Shown here: positions 57,690-64,000 of the stretch, piece after piece
Numbering within the stretch: the first letter of the stretch is position 1
How the letters are laid out: every line of letters starts with the position of its first letter
Origin: Brevipalpus yothersi
Taxonomy: Eukaryota; Arthropoda; Arachnida; Trombidiformes; Tenuipalpidae
Direction: 5' to 3'
NCBI GenBank assembly: GCA_003956705.1
Contig: QZCP01000121.1
Location: forward strand, 1 to 64,000
DNA length: 64,000 nucleotides
The notes under the pieces: generated by a model
Told to the model about the DNA's origin: nothing
Databases searched by the model: none
What the model saw: the letters and a program-made list of their open reading frames with translations, nothing else
Program-made: the position numbers and the translations under genes

Positions 57690-58968
57690 CTACTTGGACA
57701 AGACACGCTTTTGATGTTAGTGAGAGATCAACAATTCAAGTCCTCCTTAAACATTGTTGTATTTATATGTGAGGCTCTCAGTGGTCATATGTATAAATAA
57801 CCTAAGTGAGAAGAATGTGATTGTTTGTGTATGTGTGTACGTATTGAAACTATTCTTTCTCCAATGCTGGAAGTGTGTGGTCAACACAATTGATGACCAT
57901 TGGAGATTCCTTTTGCATTGATCCAATCTCATAGGTCAAAGAGAGAATGTATCAGTATCAGTGATTATAAGTGGCCTGTAAATGATCAGAATCTATCTCA
58001 TTTCAGTGATAAGATTTATTTGATTTCGATTCTTCCAATGATACGAAATCTAATAGGAGATTTATAGCCTCTGATTTGGGCAACAATTGGAATTTCCTTC
58101 GCTCCACAAATTTTGACTGAAAAGCAAACCCAGATACACTTACACTTTCCACCAATTAAAGCCTTTCTCGTGATCACTATTTTATCAGTAACTAAAGGCT
58201 AATTCTAATACCACAGACCATTCGTTGGCTAGTTAGTGGAGAAGAAATATTTCCTCCAAAACAAACAGTACGACAATGTTTCCAAGTTTGACAGTCCAAA
58301 AGGCTTGGAACATATCAGACCTAACTATTGATGCGGGTCCATGCATAGCGTAAAGTGACCTCATGAGCATCATAGACCTGATCGAATGAAAGGAACTGTT
58401 AGACACTATTGACCAACACTCACTGGCTGGACGATACTGAGAATTGAGAAGAGAACTGATGGCCCGAGTGTCATCTAATGAGGCCACAAGTCATCGGGCC
58501 GCTTGGGTGGCGAATGGGGCAGGTCACAGTAAAGTTTCGGTAATAGTGTCGCGTGGAGCAATTGAGCTCAAAGAAGAAGAAGTCCAACAAGCACCTCAAT
58601 TGAATAAACACTTCTTCTTCTTCCTCTATCCAACTGTTTTGCATCATTGTTTCTACTCTTCATTTTCTCTCTTTTCTTTCACTAACTTTTCACTCTTCCA
58701 TTCATTTGAGGGAAAATTATTCCCTGAAAGTTTGAAAAAGTGGTGATCGAGAGTCGGAGACGAGAGAGAGAGAAAGAATCGCCCACCTACATGATCATTG
58801 CTTTTCGTCAATGAATAACGTCATCGAGAGTAACCTTTCTCCTTCTCTCTTGGCTCGAAATCTTATCATTTTTGGTGGTCATTTCCAAATGATCTGAATA
58901 TCGCCTCCGGGATCAAACAGTGAGTGTCAGCTATTGCTTCTAGTGTTCAGAGGTAGAGAGAAAGAGAG

Positions 58969-58971
<3 letters not shown>

Positions 58972-59026
<55 letters not shown>
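58972..59026. repeat. (GA)n microsatellite
   Basis: About 55 bp of GA. Confidence 0.95.
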
Positions 59027-59027
<1 letters not shown>

Positions 59028-60052
59028 AGTCAAGGCTCAAAGGGAATGGAAGATCGTAAAATGAAAATCAGTAGACAAATTCATTTAAAAATTGTACAAG
59101 TATAGCTCCGGGGCTGGTCAAACTGTAATGTCACGAGGAAATAAGCCACCCTCGCTGGGTTGACTTCAGCCTCGGACTTTTCTCTCTCTCTCTTCATGGC
59201 ACGATCATGTTAGCTGTAGTCAAACCAGCCAGTTTGTTTGGGATCCTCAAAAGTTGATACTTAGGGCCAATAGAGCGAGAGAGTTTCCTCTTCAAAAGTG
59301 AGCCAAGGTAGAGAAAAACTGTGGTCACTTCTTCGGGCAATTATCTGGACTCATCCTGCCACCCATGATGATGAGTCCACTCTTTTTCCATCAGTCTTAC
59401 CACCTTCTCTCGATACTTTTTACTTTTATGCTCTCTTGTTTTGACTTTTTATTTGCGAAATACATGGTATAGAAACATTATATGGCTGTATGTGAATTTG
59501 ATGAGCATTTCGATTGCACTCGATCTGAATCTTGAAGAGCTATATCATTCTTGTGCCAGCAAATAAGTATAGCTGGAGTTGATTCCGTTTCAATAGGAAA
59601 AATGGATTTCAAAACATATTCTTATCCAGCATGTGGCAACAAAGCAAAATCATAATAAATGGCATAGATTTACTGTTAGCAAGTTTCACAATGAAAACAG
59701 TGAGCACGGAGACCTCATAAGCAGAGTGGATCAAGTATCGAATGAGGAAGACTGGATTTGCGTAGGATTTCCGAGTATTGCAAAAAGCTAGAAGGGACAA
59801 AAAGAGAAAAAGAGAAAAAGAGAGTGAGAAGATCAATGAGAACGAATAGGAGATGAATAGATACAAGAAGATGGAAGATTTCCTCTCCTAATTTGAAACT
59901 TGCTCAATATCATTCAACATGATATTCCTGAAGCATACTCTTTTAGTCACTCTTCCTATTCTCTTGAGTATGCTTAGCATAGAGAGAAGTGATAATATAG
60001 GTGAGCTCAGGCGGAAAAGTATGAAGCAAGCAGAGAGAGTGAGTCCACCAAA

Positions 60053-60091
<39 letters not shown>

Positions 60092-60240
60092 TTCATATAT
60101 TCTGGATTATCGACTCGACTCACTTGTATTCCCTGGCTGTTTCAAGTGAGAAATTACATGCCGTTTAGTGGGCAAGAAATGATAATTAATCAGCCTTCAA
60201 TCAAGCTTCCTTTCAACTCCCAACCGTTTAGTATGTCTTT

Positions 60241-60242
<2 letters not shown>

Positions 60243-60298
<56 letters not shown>
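60243..60298. repeat. (CT)n microsatellite
   Basis: About 56 bp of CT, some 700 bp beyond the eve stop codon. A shorter CT run lies at about 60065-60090. Confidence 0.95.
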
Positions 60299-60301
<3 letters not shown>

Positions 60302-60986
60302 CTCCTATATATAACACTCTTTCATCGATCCTCCAACCTTAAGCCATGTTTTCAGCTTCTACCTGAGTTTTACGTATATGTGTTAGGCACTTTCTTTGGC
60401 AGTCGAATGATGGATCAATTTTGAATCCCTTTTCATTTATCCGATTATTTGCATGTAAATGGATGACCTGAAGCTGCTTGATATGTGTGCATGTATATAT
60501 TCAATCGATACACATACTCGCCTCATTGGATAATCGGGAGAGAAAAGTGAGGATAAAGAAAAAATAAAGTCTATTCAAAATTTTTCACTTGATCTGGAAT
60601 CACTAATTTGACAGCAATTGAATTACAAATCAAATGGATCGCTCCATCATTTCCACACTATCAAATCTTCATGATACTACTTTTTATTCACATTCAATTC
60701 TCATCAAACGCTTCATTTGTCTGATTCCCAACATGAATTAACTTTTCATTTCCCAATATTCTCTATTTCCATCTCCTCCCTCTCAATGTGACATAATCTG
60801 ATTTAAATAATCTGCTGATTTTTTGACCATGAAAATCAATACTCACCCTCATGACACATTGTTACCTCTATTTTTTTATACGACACATCAAAAAACACAT
60901 ACCAAAAAAAGCTTCCAATCGAAGATCATAAAACGAGAAAAAAGAAATAAGTATTACTCCAATTTTTACAACTAGATTACACATGT

Positions 60987-61514
60987 TTATTTATCGAGTT
61001 CACTTTTGTATGGTTGAAACAATGGTTTGGAAGATCGTGATTGTGATAAATTGAATGGATACAATGATTGACACAAAGATGTGAATTCAGTTGCGGTTAA
61101 TGATGGAGCTGAGCCTGTGCTCGATGGTGAATGAATGCCTGGATTAACTGTACATGGACGGCACATAGATGGATCGCAATTAGGTGAATTAGAGGCCATC
61201 GGATGAGTGGGTGGTGGCGGAGGTGGCTGCTGATGGGGAACACTGTTCGGTGAGGTGCCATTGAGTCGAGGTCCGGTGGGTGAGATCATGTCCAGGGTAT
61301 TTGGTGTCGGTATCATCGGTGAACCATTGATGGGTCCCGAAGAAGTGGGTCCAGAGGGTCGAAACATCATGCAAGGTGCCGGATATGAGCCGGTGAGAGC
61401 TCGTATCCACAAAGCTTGCTCTGGTAGCATTCCCGAAGTGCTGGCGATAATGTAAGCCGCTAAGGCAGGATCTGCTGGATAAGGCCATGTCAATTGCATT
61501 CGTTGCCGTTTGTC

Positions 61515-61593
<79 letters not shown>

Positions 61594-61717
61594 AAAAGGA
61601 TAAAATATAAGTATACATCGTGAGTATAGCGAGAAGAATAATCAGTACGATATGCCTCCAAGGTAGATAGGTGAGTAAAACTATCAGGTTCTGGGGGCAA
61701 TACTCATTTCGGTGGGT

Positions 61718-61786
<69 letters not shown>

Positions 61787-63403
61787 TACAGTGGACGACA
61801 AACAGTAAGTACAACAATGTCGTTAGGAAAAATAATGCACCAAATTGGAATGGTAATTGCAATTTTACGATGGCGGCAAAAGCGTAAGGGTCCAATATAC
61901 AGAGGATAGGCGTGAGAGGAGTAAGATAGTGAGGAGTTTTTGCGTGCCGAGAGGTCATAGGTTATTAAGGGGAAGAGAGTGAAGAGGAAAAGGTCAGTGG
62001 AAAAGTGAAGAAGTGGGAGAAAAAGGGGCTTCTGGTGCAATATTGTCATGAAGAAGGACCAACTTGTCCCAAGAAAAGAAATATATATATATATATATAT
62101 ATGTATTTATGAGATAAACTCACCTTTCATCCTTCGGTTTTGAAACCAAACCTGAAGAGAATGGAAGAAGAAGAATAGGGCCGATAAATCATCATGTAGG
62201 AGACAATATTTCACTAATTTCAATAAGATGTTTTGAGATGAAGCACTCAACATTTTCACAGTACTCACCTTAATTGTACTCTCAGGAAGGTTAAGAGTTG
62301 AGGCAAGCTCACAGCGTCGAGGTCTTGAGACATAATTTTCTCGAATAAATTCTTTCTCCAGTTGAGCGATTTGTTCACGAGTGAAAGCAGTTCTGTATCG
62401 ACGAATTGAAGCCTCTGACTGACTGGAATTGTGTTTAGCTTTGGGATCAAAATTAGAACAGAATATCATGTTAGTGAAGAATGATAAGAGTGATAATATT
62501 CAAGTGAAAAAGAAAATTGCGAATATCAAAGCTAGACTCGAGAGTGTAAGTTCTTCCATAAATTTCAGCCAGTTAAACAGTTCAGAAAGTTTCCTTCTCT
62601 CTGAGCTTTTTCCCAGACACTCAGAAAAGTCCGAAAAAAGAAAATTGTGATTCTTCCACCCGGTATGGTAAGAATGGATTCTCATTCTTAAACAAAACTT
62701 GAAGAGCCATAAAAAGGCGGAAACTCGAGCAGCACCCTAACTAATGTTGGCCAGTTTGCAAGTTAAAGATATTCACTTATCAGTTCGCATCAGCATTTGG
62801 CGGCGATTCTCAGCATCTTCCGGGCCAAAATAGTAGCCCAACTCTCGACTTTCTCCTCCCGCTCTTGCCATTTTCTAGCCATACATCTGTATTGGCTATG
62901 GAAGATGTTATCTAGTAGATAAAAGTTTGTCATGAAGACAGAATTCATGACTATCGATCGAGGCCTATTGAAGCGTCGGCGGCGTTGGCGTTCGAGGCCA
63001 ATAAGTGAATGAATTATTATTCACAATGAATGGACGTGAGAAGAAGACTTAAAAATGAAAATACTATCATGATAAGAGCATCTTAAGTGATGCTAATGAG
63101 GATCTTTTTGGCGCCTTAAGATGTCTCGGGTGAGAGTAGTCAAGATGGATGATGGAAATTTTAAAATGTCTTCAAACATACATAAAAAGCACTTTAACGA
63201 TATTTGATGGAATAGTATTGGCATAATTACAACTTTATTCGGCCATACAGATCTCGAGATGATGTTTAGCATCTTCATTCTTCCCTCAATCTTCCCTAAA
63301 CCTTCACTCTGTAATTGTTGTTAAATCTAGTGTTTCAAATGAGCTTACCTTGATTGTGTTTATTGGAATTTGTCAGAGTTGTTGTTGAGTCCATAGCTTT
63401 CAT
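60987..63403 (-). CDS. eve: Even-skipped homeodomain transcription factor
   Basis: Four exons (63349-63403, 62269-62438, 62124-62151, 60987-61513) encode 259 residues. The homeodomain starts near residue 29: RRYRTAFTREQIAQLEKEF, RENYVSRPRRCELASTLNLP, ESTIKVWFQNRRMKDKRQR, nearly identical to Drosophila Eve. The motif LTWPYPADPALAAYI after it matches Eve VAWPYAAVYSDPAFAASI. The rest is Pro/Ser-rich, and the protein ends LFQPYKSELDK, like the Eve/Evx C-terminus LFKPYKTE that recruits Groucho. The homeodomain is split by three splice junctions, including a 28 bp exon 3. Intron 1 (910 bp) holds direct repeat copy 2; intron 3 holds two long GA arrays, one ending as the CT tract of the acceptor. AATAAA overlaps the stop codon. 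Eve is a pair-rule and neural repressor in arthropods. Confidence 0.95.
61519..61590. repeat. (GA)n array at the eve intron 3 acceptor
   Basis: About 72 bp of GA. Read on the coding strand it is a CT tract ending in the CAG acceptor of exon 4 a few bases away. Confidence 0.95.
61719..61782. repeat. (GA)n microsatellite in eve intron 3
   Basis: About 64 bp of GA. Confidence 0.95.
62081..62102. repeat. (TA)n run in eve intron 3
   Basis: Short AT dinucleotide run near the donor side of the intron. Confidence 0.85.
62647..63159 (+). repeat. Direct repeat copy 2 (513 bp) in eve intron 1
   Basis: Same orientation as copy 1 and about 15.9 kb away, opposite in sense to eve transcription except for the contained 32-codon frame (62871-62773), which is on the eve strand. 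Both ends stop matching copy 1 sharply, after gatggaaat on one side and before gtgattcttcc on the other. Confidence 0.85.
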
Positions 63404-63909
63404 TTGTGATGAGAAGTTGATGAGAAGATGCTAATTTTACAAATGATGAATCAGATGAATGAAATTATTTCCACTTAACACAAGCCTAAGTTGTTACAAT
63501 TACAAGATATCAATGTGCAAAACAAATAAGGGAAATAAGATAGAGAGAGAGAGAGAGAATAAAAGAGAAAAATATAGAGACGAGAAAATAAAGATGATGG
63601 CTGATGGTGGTCACAATTCGAGTGGAAGTGATGATGGTAACGTAATGATTTCCTATGATGGCTTTTCTCTCTTTTTGCCTTTCTCTCTCCCGTGATGGAC
63701 GGTGGGATGGTTCTAACGTTCTAGTAAAGAACAGTTCTTTTCCCATGGACAATATGACCCGCTTCCAGCATTCTCACTCACTTACATTTCAACTTCAACT
63801 CAACCTTATAGGCCAAGTTGTCGATTGCCAATTGGTTGGTTACGGTTCTTCTTCAGCTCCGCCTTTTCCCACTGAATAACGCATACGTATAAGATCGGTA
63901 CATGAAGTG

Positions 63910-63947
<38 letters not shown>

Positions 63948-64000
63948 TGAGCTCTCTTTTCGAATGATCATGCTGATCAATGAAATCAAATTATATTGGA
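63404..64000. other. Upstream region of even-skipped
   Basis: AT-rich sequence 5' of the eve start codon with a short GA run at about 63910-63943. No further exon was recognised. Confidence 0.5.

Larger units (their letters stand above)
51230..60986. other. 9.7 kb gene-poor region with many GA/CT arrays
   Basis: No exon with homology was recognised between TTC1 and the 3' end of even-skipped. It holds at least eight dinucleotide arrays and one assembly gap. Regulatory DNA of eve is the natural inference, but no specific binding-site cluster was demonstrated. Confidence 0.5.

Noticed and set aside
57228..57800. Arg-Glu or Leu-Ser repeat frames through GA/CT arrays and the N gap, also seen at other arrays
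   Set aside because: Dinucleotide repeats are open in all frames; these are not genes.
58444..58746. 100-codon plus-strand frame near an unusually GC-richer patch
   Set aside because: No ATG supported by context, no recognised motif; ends in CT/T-rich sequence.
1..64000. tRNA, rRNA or CRISPR-like arrays
   Set aside because: No tRNA box B with a plausible cloverleaf and no spaced palindromic direct repeats were found by eye; the only tandem arrays are dinucleotides.

Overview
This is a 64 kb piece of an animal nuclear genome, almost certainly an arthropod. It carries an even-skipped homeobox gene, a Pox meso (Pax1/9) paired-box gene and ordinary metazoan housekeeping genes. The DNA is AT-rich, introns are mostly 50-100 bp with GT-AG ends, intergenic spaces are short, and long (GA)n/(CT)n arrays are common. 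This suggests a compact genome such as an acariform mite, but the species cannot be proved from the window. Gene models were built by hand from reading frames and splice sites; for every complete multi-exon model the summed exon length is divisible by three.

Left part (1-19 kb): a partial minus-strand gene with a PR-Set7-like N-terminus, then SLIRP-like, DNA ligase 1, NSRP1-like (minus), an acidic helix-turn-helix protein (minus), MED30 and TMEM177 (minus). A tandem array of three MFSD11-type (UNC93-like) transporter genes follows. The array contains a decayed fourth copy and a stranded old C-terminal tail, so its history can be read directly.

Middle (19-35 kb): Pox meso on the minus strand, flanked by two inverted copies of a ~200 bp sequence, in a gene-poor stretch with many GA arrays. 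Next come ASH2 and NCOA6 side by side on the plus strand; in mammals both products belong to the same KMT2C/D (COMPASS-type) histone H3K4 methyltransferase complex. A serine/alanine-rich secreted protein of unknown family lies tail to tail with NCOA6, and their predicted coding ends overlap.

Right-middle (35-51 kb): a dense housekeeping cluster without long GA arrays: a chimeric TTC1-DAXX gene, AMT, canonical DAXX, a sorbitol-dehydrogenase-like gene, RPL27, an N-acetylneuraminate-lyase-like gene, NDUFB11 and TTC1. The chimera is the most unusual object here. TTC1-like TPR repeats are spliced, at the same intron position and phase as in the neighbouring DAXX gene, onto a DAXX-type histone-chaperone core that has lost its C-terminal SUMO-interaction motif.

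Right end (51-64 kb): ~9.7 kb with no recognisable gene, full of GA/CT arrays and containing one assembly gap, then even-skipped on the minus strand. Intron 1 of eve holds one of two ~513 bp direct repeat copies; the other lies between RPL27 and the lyase gene.
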